NCBI GenBank assembly: GCA_025769875.1
Contig: JAGFNK010000171.1
Location: forward strand, 1 to 64,000
Direction of reading: 5' to 3'
Source: Russula earlei
Taxonomy: Eukaryota > Basidiomycota > Agaricomycetes > Russulales > Russulaceae
DNA: 64,000 nt
Both the position numbers and the translations under genes were made by a program. Within the stretch, counting starts at the first letter, position 1. Each line of letters opens with the position of its first letter. Under the pieces are notes generated by a model that saw only the letters and a list, made by a program, of their open reading frames with translations, made no database searches and was not told where the DNA came from. This document shows positions 1 through 12,859 of the stretch, piece after piece.

Positions 1-259
1 AGTGCTGAGTAGGGTCTGTTGTGGCCACAAATTATATTACATAAGTAATGACCTTAGTTGAGCATGAAAAATGTGACAAAAAAGGTTGTATATGGAGAGT
101 CTACTCATTCCGGCACAACATTTACCCTAGCCTGGCTAAAGTTGTGCCGGAATGAGTAGACTCTCCATATTTAACCTTTTTTGTCACATTTTTCGTGCTC
201 AACTAAGGTCATTACTTATGTAATATAATTTGTGGCTGCAACAGACCCTACTCAGCACT
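1..259. mobile_element. Foldback MITE (near-perfect palindrome)
   Basis: The first 259 bases form one long inverted repeat. The left arm (about 1-119) is the reverse complement of the right arm (about 141-259), with only a couple of mismatches near 90 and 168. The short central loop is itself partly palindromic around tagcctggcta. The outer end reads agtgctgagtagggtctgtt and its mirror closes at 259. No coding capacity is visible. This is the structure of a non-autonomous DNA transposon (MITE). The left edge coincides with the window start, so a target-site duplication cannot be checked. Confidence 0.85.
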
Positions 260-335
260 TGAAATATTTTACTTTATTTATCCACTGAGTTGACTATAAG
301 CAGAGTCGACTTATCCCTTCCTGCCTGTCGTGTCT

Positions 336-1784
336 ATGCTCACCGCAAACTTCAACCAAGATTTCACGTGTGGCCCATATCCCTTCCTGGACCCGTACCC
401 ATCTGATCGCTTCTCCCAGCTGCATCTCAGTTGGCACGCGAAAAGGCTATAGTATCACCAACTGTGACCCTTTCGGCCGAGTTTATACTATGAGTGCGTC
501 GGTTCGTTTTCGTTCAACTTGCTGGGGCTTGAGCTCCTCCAAAATAGACGATGGTGCGCGTGGAATCGTAGAGATGCTGTTCTGCACCTCGCTCATTGCT
601 CTCGTTGGCGCGGCGGATCAACCATCGTCAAGTCCACGGAAACTGCAGATTGTGAATACCAAGGTGACCGCCTCCCCCGCCCCCGTTTCGACCGTATCCC
701 CCATTCATGTCATCACGCAGCGACAATCCATGATTTGCGAACTCCTTTTCCCTTCGTCGATACTCGCCGTCAGGATGAACAGAAAGACACTCGTCATCGT
801 TTTGGAGGCTGAAATATATATTTATGACATCTCCAATATGCGCCTCCAGCACGTCATCGAGACAACACCCAACCCCGAAGCCATCGTCGCCCTTTCCCCA
901 TCCACTGACAACTCGTACCTCGCCTATCCCTCTCCGGTTCCCCCACCGGCCCCAATTACCGCCTCACCACAGACACCACCCGCTCAGTCCTCATCGGCCG
1001 GTGCTGCATCGGGTGATGTCCTACTCTTTTCCACAAAGTCTCTCACCGTCTCGGAGATCATCCGCGCACACAAGGCACCTATCTCTGAGCTCGCACTGAA
1101 CAGCACTGGCACTCTTCTCGCGACTGCCTCGGAGAAGGGCACCATCATCCGTGTGTGGGGCGTCCCTGGTGCGGAAACGTTGTACCAGTTCCGGCGCGGA
1201 TATTCTCGCTCAACTTTAACACAGTCAGCACCTTGCTGGCAGTGAGCAGCGCACACGATACGGTGCATATCGCTAAGCTCGGGAGCGGACGCAGCAGCAG
1301 CGGCAGTAGCAGTAACAGGAGTGGCAGGGATGATCATGCCACGAGCCCGTCACCAGCAACAGTGCCAGTACTGTCGTCTATGCTGCCACCAACACCAGCA
1401 CCAGCACTACCGCCAGTCTTGGCACCAGCTGTGCCAATGGCCATCAGTTCAGCAGCACCAGCCGCCACCTCCGTCTTTGCCTCATTGTCCCCACCTCAGC
1501 CCCATCCGCCGTATCGCTGGCATCACCAGCTGCCACAGCCACCACCCCAGCCCAAGCCACCTTGGCTTCAGTCAGCATCACCGCCGTCTGCCGCCTCGGC
1601 CCTGCCCTCTGCCACCACCGTCTCAGCACCCTCTGCGCTTCCCAGCCTTATGTCGCCTTCGCTTCCGTCGCCAACCCTTGCCCCACCACCTGCCGTGTCG
1701 CCTCCGGCCCTCCTTGTCATTACCACCTACACCTGCATTTACGAACTCATGCCCGCTGACCACGCCTGCTCCACAATGCTCTGA
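336..1784 (+). pseudogene. ATG18: ATG18/WIPI-type PROPPIN, frame-broken
   Basis: PROPPINs are seven-bladed WD40 propellers that bind PI3P and PI(3,5)P2 in autophagy and vacuole traffic. The start is ATG 336 ([10 protein letters not shown]), followed by an intron at 368-419. The conserved stretch [20 protein letters not shown] comes next. Further introns lie near 491-548 and at 664-720. Conserved blocks are [55 protein letters not shown] and the lipid-binding FRRG near 1189-1200. Directly after FRRG the frame changes: the segment ARIFSLNFN...STLLAVSS continues in another frame (about 1197-1280). In the first frame a stop is reached at 1245. The rest of the propeller is poorly recognisable, with only a short VITTYTCIYEL-like piece before the stop at 1784. 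Family identity is strong. Function as a full propeller is doubtful unless the break is a sequencing error. Confidence 0.75.
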
Positions 1785-2640
1785 CCCTCTGTTGCCACCC
1801 ACCTTCCGACTCCGTCGTGCTTTCGTTTTTGCCACCCACCACCACGCCGCCTCGCCCAGCCAAAGATATTCACGCAGAACTTACAGAAGAACGCCACAAA
1901 GTACCGGAAACCGAAGACACCGCCGCCTTGGAGAAGCAAGCACAGTCGCCGCCGCCAGGAGTTCGCCAGCATGCCAGGATGCACCGCCATCTCAGGAGAC
2001 ACGCCGCACGCTGTCTTCCCTCTTGCCTCCCCACCCACTCATGCGCCGTCGCCCATGCATGCCATCACCATGTCAGTTGGAGATGACCACGACGCCGTGG
2101 CCGAGACACGACGGCAAGAGCAACACGCAAGTCGGGCTCGCAGCCCACCACCATTTCCTCCACTGCCGCCGATGCATTGCCCTCTCCTTTCAAGCCCACT
2201 GCAGAAGGAACAGCAGCAGCAGCCTCGCCGCATCCCTCGAAACACACCGCCATGGCTGCAGCCACAACAACAACTTCAGCACCAGCAACAATGTCTGGCC
2301 ACACAGCAACGTGCGACGACCAGGCCGCATGCACCTTCATGCGCGCACCATCCACTGCCCCGTCAACACCCATACTGCCCACCCGAGCCACGATGGGCCA
2401 AACCGCCACTATCTGTTATTCTTGCACAACGGAGGATCACCTGGCGCCACTGTGACAAACAACACCATGTTAGAATGCACCTGCATGCACGCCGCATTCC
2501 CCGCCTCATTAACACTCGCGCCGCCCACACCGCCCACGTCTCCTTCGCCGCGACTCGCTGCAGCGCGCCACGAGTCAAGGAACCCGATACAGGTAGCCAG
2601 GACGCGATTTGGTTCTGTGCGTAGGCCATAGAAAGGTCGA
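1785..2640. other. Low-complexity C/A-rich tract, no supported gene
   Basis: From about 1290 the sequence becomes rich in CAC, CCA, CAG and GCC triplets. It stays open in several frames, giving His/Pro/Gln-rich or Ala/Pro-rich translations without any recognisable domain. It directly follows the broken PROPPIN and may descend from a low-complexity loop or tail of it. I see no start, splice pattern or domain that would justify a gene. Confidence 0.6.
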
Positions 2641-3263
2641 TCTGTGCTCGCAGTGTCTCCGTGTCAATGTCATTGTTGGTTTCCATGTCTGCACGTCGAC
2701 CATGACTTGATGAGTTTTAGAGGTGTTAATCAATCAACTTGCTGCGATGGGCGAGTGCCGATAATGCTATGAGCCACCGGCCCGGGTAGCCCGCTCTGTC
2801 TCAGTACAGCTATAGCAATGGGACAGTCACGCCAACTGCAAGGCGATATACAAATCTAGCTGGTGCTTCACTGATGGCTCTGGGTCAAAGTAGGAGTCTC
2901 TTATTAACCAGTTTTGGGGGTTTCCCCTCTCAGTGAGGATGTCACGCTCTATCATGCTCAAGTCATTTACCTACAAAAGGCTTCTGGTCCATCCAATCCA
3001 CTATTGCACAACAAGAGACGACGTTTAATGTAGTGCTCGGTATACTACATTGACCAATGTAATATCAGTGTTTGATGAGGGTATGTATGTACAGTAGATT
3101 ATGCCTTGGCTAACATGCAATCAATGTGTCATGTCGTCTGCATACGCCCATAAAAGCTCCATTATGTTATGTTTCGTACAAAGGAGGGGGAAAAAATGCT
3201 GCGATCCGCGGCATTTCTATTTTGACTCTAACAGTGCAACGTTCTAGAACGAAAGGGTATGTC
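2641..3263. other. Intergenic, no gene seen
   Basis: This AT-richer stretch lies between the PROPPIN relic and the 3' end of the synaptojanin gene. I saw no conserved coding, RNA gene or clear repeat. Confidence 0.5.
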
Positions 3264-6200
3264 TCAGCTATCCCCCGCCTTTGGTCGTGGGGGCGGAGGC
3301 GGTGGCGGCTTCTTTGAGGGAACCATGGGCGTTTGTAACGAAAGCGCGTGGTTGAACAGCTCCTCGTCGGACGAGGACGGTGACGCCGATAAAGGAGAGT
3401 CAAGTGGAGAGTAGTCAAAGGGGTTTCCTCGCTGTGGCACGGAAAGGTCAACGTGTGCTAATGGCGGAACGACGCCGTTTGGATGATCTAAAGGTCATGG
3501 TGGGCTGTCAACGTCTTTGTCCTCTATTTATGCGTGAACTGACTTGCCTGGTGTCTCCCACCACGCCTCCGTCTCCGAGCTTGGCGGCGGCACTAGGGCT
3601 TGATGAATAGGACGTATTCCATACATTCAGGCTTCCAGACTTACGGTCATCAGAGTAAGAAAACGTGAGCGTTGCGAGCTTCTCTTCGAGAGTTTCACCT
3701 GGTGCCATCGAGGCGACGCTCTCTGCCAGCAAACGACCAAGAACAGCTTTCTTCGCATGGTCAATGACATGAACGGTGGCGCGGAATGCCGCATAGACTA
3801 GGAATTCAATCGTTCATCGTGCATTCGTCTCATCAGGAACACAAAAGCATACCAGGCCGGTGATCTGAACCCCTAAGCTCTGCACGAGAGTAGACTGATA
3901 AGTCGAGCTTACTCCCTCGAAACAATATCCGATCTACATGATACGAAAGTATAAAGTTGTAGGAAAATGGTAAAAGGGGACGAACCTGTCCACGCAGGAA
4001 TACGTATCTTCTCGCTCGTGTCGTAGTCGTCGGTTCCGACGTCATACCTGTACGTGGGCCGAAACAAGATTGGGCCCTCGAGATAGCCTGAAAAGGCAGC
4101 ACCTGAGGACATGACGAAGTTCAACTGGTCGGCTGCAAACAACATGTCCAACGCGTCGTCCTCGGCATATGCGCGGACAGAAGTATTGTCTAGGTCGACG
4201 CGGTAGTTTGCGTCGGCTAACCAGATAACGTTGCTGTGGTGGAAAATCGAGGGGTCACTCAAGACGACAAGCCAAGCCGGGAACACGTACTCATGGCTCC
4301 CAATGGTCTTTCCCCGCAGGAAGTGCAAGCCATTAACGATAGTCCAGTAGTCAGCATTTCGTTCGGCAATGTTCCCATGACCAGCAGCTAGGTGGGCAGT
4401 GATGAAACAGAAGCTCGTGTCGTAATACTCAAGTCGGATGCCAACGGCGCCTTTATTGCCAGACATGCCACGTAAACCGGTCTGCTCTCAGGTGAGCACG
4501 GGCACGTAATTTCAAGACTCGGAGCGGACCTTGCATTTCGTCGCTTCGACGTTGCGGATCACTGCGGTCAGTTCCGACTTGACAAAAACAATCAATGCCG
4601 TGCCAACTAGCTGGGTAACGAAAGCTGTGAGCCTGCACAAGGGGATTCTGAATTGCCAAGTACCTGCTCGCTGCGCAACAGGATGTAATCGCCCTTCTTA
4701 TTGGGCCGTCGTTCGAGAGTTTCCGCAATCTTGTTCTCCCATACACGTCTGTTATCGGCTCATCAGTACAATGTCAAAAAGGGGTAAGGAGCAACAGGCT
4801 TTTTCTCAGGATCAGTTTGCACGATCTGTTGCGCTGTTAAAGGAACGATTTCCTGAAAACCGATGACCATTATATCGGGTCTGTTTCGCGTATCAGAACA
4901 TGGCGCAGTGGAGTAACAGCCGCGAAGCATGCCTTACTCGGGAAGTGCTAGAACCCCATATTAAATATCAACAGAAGCAGTTGGACTATCACGTACTTTC
5001 TCTGGGAAAGAGCCAGGGTAAAAGCGATTCTGATGGCGGCTATACACGCTATGAGACCACGGGGACGGATTACTAGGTCAAGCCACATACTCGGCCGTTG
5101 AGATTCCACGTCCCAATGAAAATTGTACATGTTTTTGTAGTGGAGTATTCTGAAAGTCTAAGGTGTTACGAATCAGGCGAGAGGCCGTTGTGCGCGAAGA
5201 GGAAAGTTGGTTGGTCACCTAGAGTCTAAAACAGCACGAACAGAGTCGTGGATCGGATCGAAGATCGTGACTTGAGCCTGATTGCTGAGATTCCCCTACA
5301 TACGTTAGTGGGTAAAAGCTGCCAGGAAAGTGTATGCACGCACAAGAAACATGTCAATCGCAATCTGCTTTCCCTTGTCCTGGAAGTTGTTGATGTATGC
5401 CCTCGAAACACTCTTTGTCGCGTCCGACAAGACACCTTCCAATCTGGTCAACCGACGCGTCGGAGATGAGATGAGGCAAGAACATACCGGCGAACGTACG
5501 TTTCCCGCTTCGTGTAAAGCTCGTATTGAGAGCACCGGTACCTGCGTATATCCTCGACAAGGCGTCCCCATTTTCGGCCCACAATTCACGATGATGCGAC
5601 CACATTGAGTTCGAGTTCACCCACTCCCTCCGGACAAGAAGGAGGTACTGCTCTAAGCTGGTGCGGGATAAGATGTCTTGCACGAAGTTCGTGCGATCTA
5701 GGCTATTTCAAATCGTCAATCTCTCAGGGTCAGGGAAGAATCGAAAGTTGGATCCCCACCAGTCAAGACAGTTCGTACGGAAGACCCCTTTTTGTTCGGT
5801 AATAATTTCATCTGAGGTAGCATCACACATCGTAAAGCCGAAACGATCCATGTTATCTGCGACGCTGCTCAATCGTCTGCACCAGAACATGTTGGCATGA
5901 AAATGGAGCGAGGATTATAGAACGCACGTCAAATCACGCATGACATTATCATGTCCGGCCATTCGCACGGCCTGGTGAAAATCGTAGTGGGTGATGCCAA
6001 TATCGTCACCCCACACGCCCTTAGCGGTCTGCAGGTGTCGTGCATACGCCGCAGTCAGGCTCGCTTCAGCATCCTTGCTCCCAAGGAGATTGATTGCATG
6101 AATATAACCATACTGCTCCGTCAAATATGCAAAGTGTCGCTCGAAGGCGGGCTGTGACGCCTGAGGACGCGTGATCTGGATCTTTTGGCCAAATGTCTGC

Positions 6201-7419
6201 AACCCTTGCTGTTCCCAGAAAACTGAGAGGGGGTGGGCACGGGCATGTTATACATCGTTGGCACAAAGCTCACGAGGAACGCTTCCACGGACTTGTGTAT
6301 AGCTGAAGCAGTGGTGCTCTGTGATCAGAATCGTCTCTGTCTGGAGGAGGGTGAACAACGTTAGCATTTGTTCGCGAGGATGAATTCAGAACCAACATAC
6401 CTCAACAAAGTTAGCCGTATTACCATCGTCATCAACGCCACGAGTGTTGAAACGCGTCCCGGCGCGTTTTGCGCCCAGACGAGAGATCAGACTGAGAGTT
6501 GCGATGGTTGGGGCACCATCTGTCGGGGGGGCAGGAAGGGGGATGGGGAACATGCCTACATAGCCCTGGATGGCAAGGATCTGTCCCGTCATGGGAGACG
6601 CCGTATGTTCCCGCACTCACGCCAAGTGGGGGGATATACTCACGATGAATTGGCAACGGTCTAGATCCTCCCGGTCCTGCATGTCCAGTCGCTCGCGAAA
6701 GTCAAGCAAACTGCGCGCGATATACTCATTCCACACGAAGCGATCGTCGAATGCGCCGAGGTCAGCCTCGCCCGCTCCCGGATCACGCGATAGGCGCTCC
6801 GCGAGGCGGGAAGAGATGTCCCAATGCGGTGCGAGAGCATAGTAGAAAGAACCGGACGAAAGGATTTTTTTCAGCGCGGCACAGGGGTGCTCGAACATGG
6901 GGGGCTGGGCGTTATTCTGCTGATATGAATCGCGCGGCTCACGCAGGGCCATAACGTCAACTTGCTCTACATAGGTCGGGCTGGGAAGGGAATCCCCGAT
7001 GAGGGATAGGTCGTCCCATACAGAGGACGTCAGGCAGTAGAAATTGACTTCGTGGATCTTGGCGACCGACTCTGGGGAATCTGCCGACGGTCTCGTATTC
7101 CCGATCTCCGTGGCAGAGGTAATGACGGCGAGGAAGAGATCTGTCGAGAACCTCAGGGTCAAACTTAACGGTCAAAGACATGCGACGTACCATCGGTGAC
7201 GCAAATGAGACCCAGACAACCTTTCACAACTCTGCTCGTTAGGCGGACCGTATTCGAGAGGTTGACTTGGTCCTTATGAAGAAACTCGACGACGGCCTGG
7301 TAAGGATTGTCCTCTGCTGCCCGGAATACCAGGACTCGTCTAGGGCGGCCAGTAGTTTCCTCTTGCGAGCTTGTGACAAGATAGATTGTTCTGGGATTCT
7401 CTCTAAGATACAGGTGCAT
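3264..7419 (-). CDS. Synaptojanin-like inositol polyphosphate 5-phosphatase (SAC1 + 5-Pase)
   Basis: This is a two-headed phosphoinositide phosphatase of the INP51/52/53 and synaptojanin type, acting on PI(4,5)P2 and other phosphoinositides in endocytosis and trans-Golgi traffic. ATG 7419 opens with [15 protein letters not shown]. The SAC1 domain follows (about 7160-5250), with [31 protein letters not shown] and the catalytic CX5R loop CLDCLDRTN, split by an intron at about 5707-5762. [20 protein letters not shown] is also present. The 5-phosphatase domain shows FIGTWNLNG (about 5100), GFQEIVPL (4850), GNKGAVGIR (4450), [11 protein letters not shown] (4200), [10 protein letters not shown] (4020) and SDHRP (3855). 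The C-terminus is a Ser/Pro tail ending in a proline run and KAGDS, with stop at 3264. At least ten short introns are needed. Unlike yeast Inp51, the SAC active site is intact. The start codon lies only 43 bp from the stop of SF3A3 on the same strand. Confidence 0.93.
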
Positions 7420-7462
7420 GATGATGGAGGTTCGGTGGGTGTTCGAATATAACCCTAACCCC

Positions 7463-9286
7463 TCAAATGAGACCCTGTTTCTTGAGGTCATCATACGTCT
7501 TGCGACTATACACATTGCCCTCCTCATCCTCCAACTCTTCCATCGTCTCTTGCTCAAAAATCTCGTGTCGACCCTCTCGCTTCAACCGCTCAGCCACTGC
7601 AGGCATTCGCATAAGCGCATAAATCGGTAAAATCCAAGAGAACCGGGGTACGTACAGGCCATCGCATCCTCAATCTTCGTAATTTCATGGAAATGCTTCG
7701 TGTTGGGCAACCCGAGCGCGCGCATGCCAAACGCATGTCTTGACTCTTGGAAATGCCGCTCGAAGTTTTTCCTGTCACGCGTTCGTGTCAATCATCGCCC
7801 TCTGCATCGCGTGAGCATGCTTACCGGCCCATATACACGTGGTCCGAGCAGATCTCGCACCGATATTCCACACCGAGCCCGTGCAGCTTGTACAGCCAGT
7901 AGGGTATTGGTTTACCATCCCAGCCCATGGGCAGCTTCAAAGGGTTGTAAATCCGCTCTTCTTCCTCCTCCTCTTCTGCTCCACCCTCGGGGCCGGCTGT
8001 TGGAGGAGGCGGAGGTGGTTTCTGTGCTTCCAGTATCTCCTGCTCCCGCTCCTTTGCGGTGAGCGAGAAGCGACGCTCGACATTGGCTTTGGTGTCGTTC
8101 AGAGTCTGCACAAGGCCGGCGAGGAGCGCGGTGGCAAGATATGTTAACAGTGCGGCGGTACGATGTTTATTCCTCAACGATTCTGAAGTCACGGGGGGGG
8201 TAGGAGTAGAGGCAGGACCATTGGGATTCGACGGAGGTTGGTCTGACGTGGCTTGCCTAGAGGTAGCTTTGATGTGTTTTTTCGAGGTGAGATGGGCATC
8301 GTATACAGTCTGTTTTGAGTACATTTTTTGGCCTTGGAAACAAGTAAAACGGAAACGCGCAGCGAAATTGGGAAATGCTTACAGGCAGTACACCAGATGC
8401 CTTCCCCGCTGCCGTCCACCTGTGGCTTCTGGTTCACATCTGCCCAACCCTCGAGTTCACCTGCTTCCCACTTTTTATCAAACTCCTCCGATGCTGCGGT
8501 TTGCTTCGACTCAATGTCGACTAGTGGCTGCGTGCGGCGCATGAACGACGTAACATAAGTGTGCAAATCGCCGATGTACCTGAGACGCGTTGGGCAAAGA
8601 GGCCGAGAAACAGTCAAGTAACGCACCGCTCATAGTCTCGACTAAGTTGTGTCTCCTTGGGGATGTCCAAGTGTATGAGCCCATTCTCAGCAAGCAGCAA
8701 CGCGTCAAGGTATTGAAGATAGCCAATACGCTTTCCGATGTTCTTCAAATTGTTATAGGCGGTGTGATTCGCGTGAAGGTCGAGATATTTTCCGTACACC
8801 TCTTCTCCGGAAAACAGGTTTCCCACGGCTACAAGTAAAGGGAATGAGTAGGCACGAAGAGCAAGAAGCCGGTCAAAACTCGCAATCTTCATAGGCATAG
8901 TCATCGTCGTCATCATAATCCTCGGGATTGAATTCGTCGAGAAGGGCAGCAATCTCGAATTCGGGTCCATCTGCACCTGCATCAGGATATTTGTTGTGGT
9001 GCTCCTGAATTTTACCCAACCTCGCGTAGAATTCAGACATGTCACCAGGTTGACTGGGCGTTGAGATTGCGTCTATTTCAGCACTGCGCGCGTCCTGATC
9101 CTGGTACGTTGAATTCAAGTTGGTGACGCGGGAGGAAATGCGGTCGAGAATTTGGGAAGCCTTGTGTTCGTTTTGAAGGCGGCTCTGATGTACATTTTGG
9201 GGGCGAGAGAGGACGGTATAAAGAGCTCGCTCATACCGCTCTATTTCTTCGTGGTTCTGTCGCTGTAGTTCAATGATTGAGTCCAT
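7463..9286 (-). CDS. SF3A3: Splicing factor 3A subunit 3 (SF3a60 / Prp9)
   Basis: This is the U2 snRNP SF3a component needed for pre-spliceosome assembly; it bridges SF3a to SF3b and U2. ATG 9286 begins [23 protein letters not shown], typical of the N-terminal helical region. The middle shows [20 protein letters not shown] and [20 protein letters not shown]. The C-terminus holds the hallmark [19 protein letters not shown], a C2H2-type zinc finger (YRCEIC...HFQESRH), [17 protein letters not shown] and [12 protein letters not shown], with stop at 7463. Several short introns separate these blocks. The gene is head-to-head with FAL1 (116 bp between the ATGs) and head-to-tail with the synaptojanin gene 43 bp downstream. 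Confidence 0.95.
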
Positions 9287-9402
9287 CGCCGCCTTGTTGG
9301 TCGGTTGAGACGAGCGCGAGCGTGAGCGAAATGAACGGCCACGTTGATTTAAAACTCAGAAAATAAAATATTAATATTTCACTCTTTCTTTCATCATCCG
9401 TC
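9287..9402. promoter_or_regulatory. Bidirectional promoter between SF3A3 and FAL1
   Basis: Only 116 bp separate the divergent start codons of SF3A3 (9286, minus) and FAL1 (9403, plus). The interval contains an AT-rich patch (aaaataaaatattaatattt, about 9360-9380) and pyrimidine runs just before the FAL1 start. Both transcripts must start within or beyond this short space. That both genes act in mRNA processing makes co-regulation plausible, but this is inferred from the spacing. Confidence 0.6.
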
Positions 9403-11021
<1,619 letters not shown>

Positions 11022-11339
11022 CGGGCTGTTGCACTATCTCAGATTTATCTTGTATCGTTGTGCTCTGTCAGTGCTCACGGTCTTTTCTGCCTGATGTATT
11101 GCGCCACCATTTGGTCCGCTTCCCACTGTAAAGTATCCTCGTTATAACTAGGGCACCCTTATGCACGACCTCCCTGTGCATTCTTGTCTCTGGCGTGAGT
11201 TTGAAGCATGTCACATTTCACGGCTTGAATGGGTGCCTCCTGCAATGGACGCAGACCTCATGGGTCAGTTACACCACTGCAGCGCACTGTAACAGCAAAG
11301 TGCGAAATCAAGCGATTACGACAACCAGGTACAGCAAGA
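11022..11339. other. Convergent 3' intergenic space
   Basis: These roughly 318 bp lie between the stops of FAL1 (plus) and the unknown minus-strand gene. They probably hold both 3' UTRs. No coding or RNA gene was recognised. Confidence 0.5.
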
Positions 11340-12859
11340 TCAGTCATACTTCTTCATTGCCGCTTCCAACGCTTCGGGGTCAAAATCAAATGAGAGGTCG
11401 AAGCTGGAGTCGGGATCTGCTGTCCCAGAGCCCTTTCCTTCGTGCTCGCGTCGGGCGTTCGAGTCCACGGCCGCGGTAGCTGGCGCTTGAGAGGGGCGAG
11501 CGAGGGGTGGACGGAAGGGTTTTTTAACCGCGGCGGAATGGGGCGAGTTGGATGATAGACGCGGAGCGCTGCGCGTCATGCCCAATGCACGCTTTGGCCC
11601 TTGCGTCTGCGATGGTGGTGGCAGTGGAAGAAGGTCTGACGTGGATGGGATCGAGGTCATAGATATTGACGTCGATGTCGATGTGGTGCGCGGGGGGAGG
11701 GATTCGCGTGCCGGCGGCACGGCGGAAGATACTGTCGGTGAGGCTCCGCCATCTGCCGGGGGAGGACGCGGCGTTGGTGCCGGCGCTGGAACGGAGTGGT
11801 GGATCGTCGTCGTCGTCGTCGTCGCGGATGAAAGGTGCCCCGCCGGGGGTCGCTGTCCTGGATTCGGCGTCTTCGTGCGACTCGACGTGGGATTTTGCGT
11901 CGGACCAGGCCCGGACGCCGTCTCCGGTCGAAGCGCGGTGGGAGCGGAACGGATGGGGGTCGGCGAGGGGGGTGCCGCCCGTTTTTGGGAACGCCCTGCG
12001 CTGCCGCTCGAGGAGCGCGGGGGAGGAGAACGAGGACGTTGCGTTCTGTGGGCGCGAGTGGATACAGGCGAGCGGAGAGGACGACGACCGGGTCCCGTAG
12101 ACGGCGCGTCGACTTTGGCGTCCGCGTCCGACGCGTCGGCACGCATGAGCACGTCGCCCGCGTCCCCGTCCAGATCTGCCGCTGCCGCCGCCCCCGCCGC
12201 CGCCGCATGCGCTGTCGAGCCGGGCTGCTCGAACGACGACGGGTCCTCCATCATGGGAAGGCTCGAGAAATGCACGCAGCCGCGACGGGTCCTCCTCCCA
12301 TCTCGTACGAGATTCGTGTGGTCGCCGAGCTCGTCCGTCGCGCTCGCGCGCAACGACGACGACCGTCCTTTACCCTTTGTCAAACTCGAAGGGGACGACA
12401 AGGACGAGGAGGTGGAGGAGGACGGCGTGCGGTCGCGGCCCTTCCCGTTCGCGACGAGTGCAAACTCGCGCGCGCGCTTCATCCGCTTTCGCGAGTTCTC
12501 GTCCACGCGCGCGGATGCGCGGCCGAGCATGTCGAGAAATTGGGACGCGTCCGCCGCGGGAACGGGAACGGGAACGGGAACGGCGAGGACGCCGTCGGCG
12601 TTCTGGGAACGGCTCTTCTGCAGGAAGCGGGCGGGGAGATTGCGGGACCGAGCGGAGGAGCGCGTGCGGGCTGCCGGGGGGAGGAAAGGGTCGGAGGTGG
12701 TGCTAGAGGAGGGTTCGGCGGACGCGGGGAGCTCGAAGTCGAACTTGAACGGGTTTGGCGGCGCTGTTTTACGCGTCAAAAGGTGGATTGGGGGCGGAGT
12801 GTGTGTGTGCGCAACTCACGAGGACGAGGGACGCATGATGCAACCCTGAGTTCTTCCAT
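11340..12859 (-). CDS. Hypothetical disordered Ser/Pro/Arg-rich protein
   Basis: I do not recognise this protein. A long open frame runs on the minus strand from about 12763 to 11340. A better start than the TTG at its edge is ATG 12859: MEELRVASCVPRP is joined by an intron at 12764-12819 (gtgagt...acag) to PPNPFKFDFELPAS. This gives roughly 485 residues. The protein is almost wholly low-complexity: basic Ser/Arg stretches, a PVPVPVP run coded by a gggaac-type hexamer repeat near 12553-12580, and Thr/Pro-rich segments. One ordered-looking segment is QFLDMLGRASARVDENSRKRM, and the tail is acidic and helical (FDFDPEALEAAMKKYD). The short conserved-looking ends suggest docking motifs, possibly nuclear, but this is a guess. 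The overlapping plus-strand frames look like shadows. Confidence 0.6.

Noticed and set aside
1321..2631. 436-codon plus-strand frame, His/Pro/Gln-rich
   Set aside because: It is a translation of a triplet-rich tract that is open in several frames. It has no domain or credible splice pattern.
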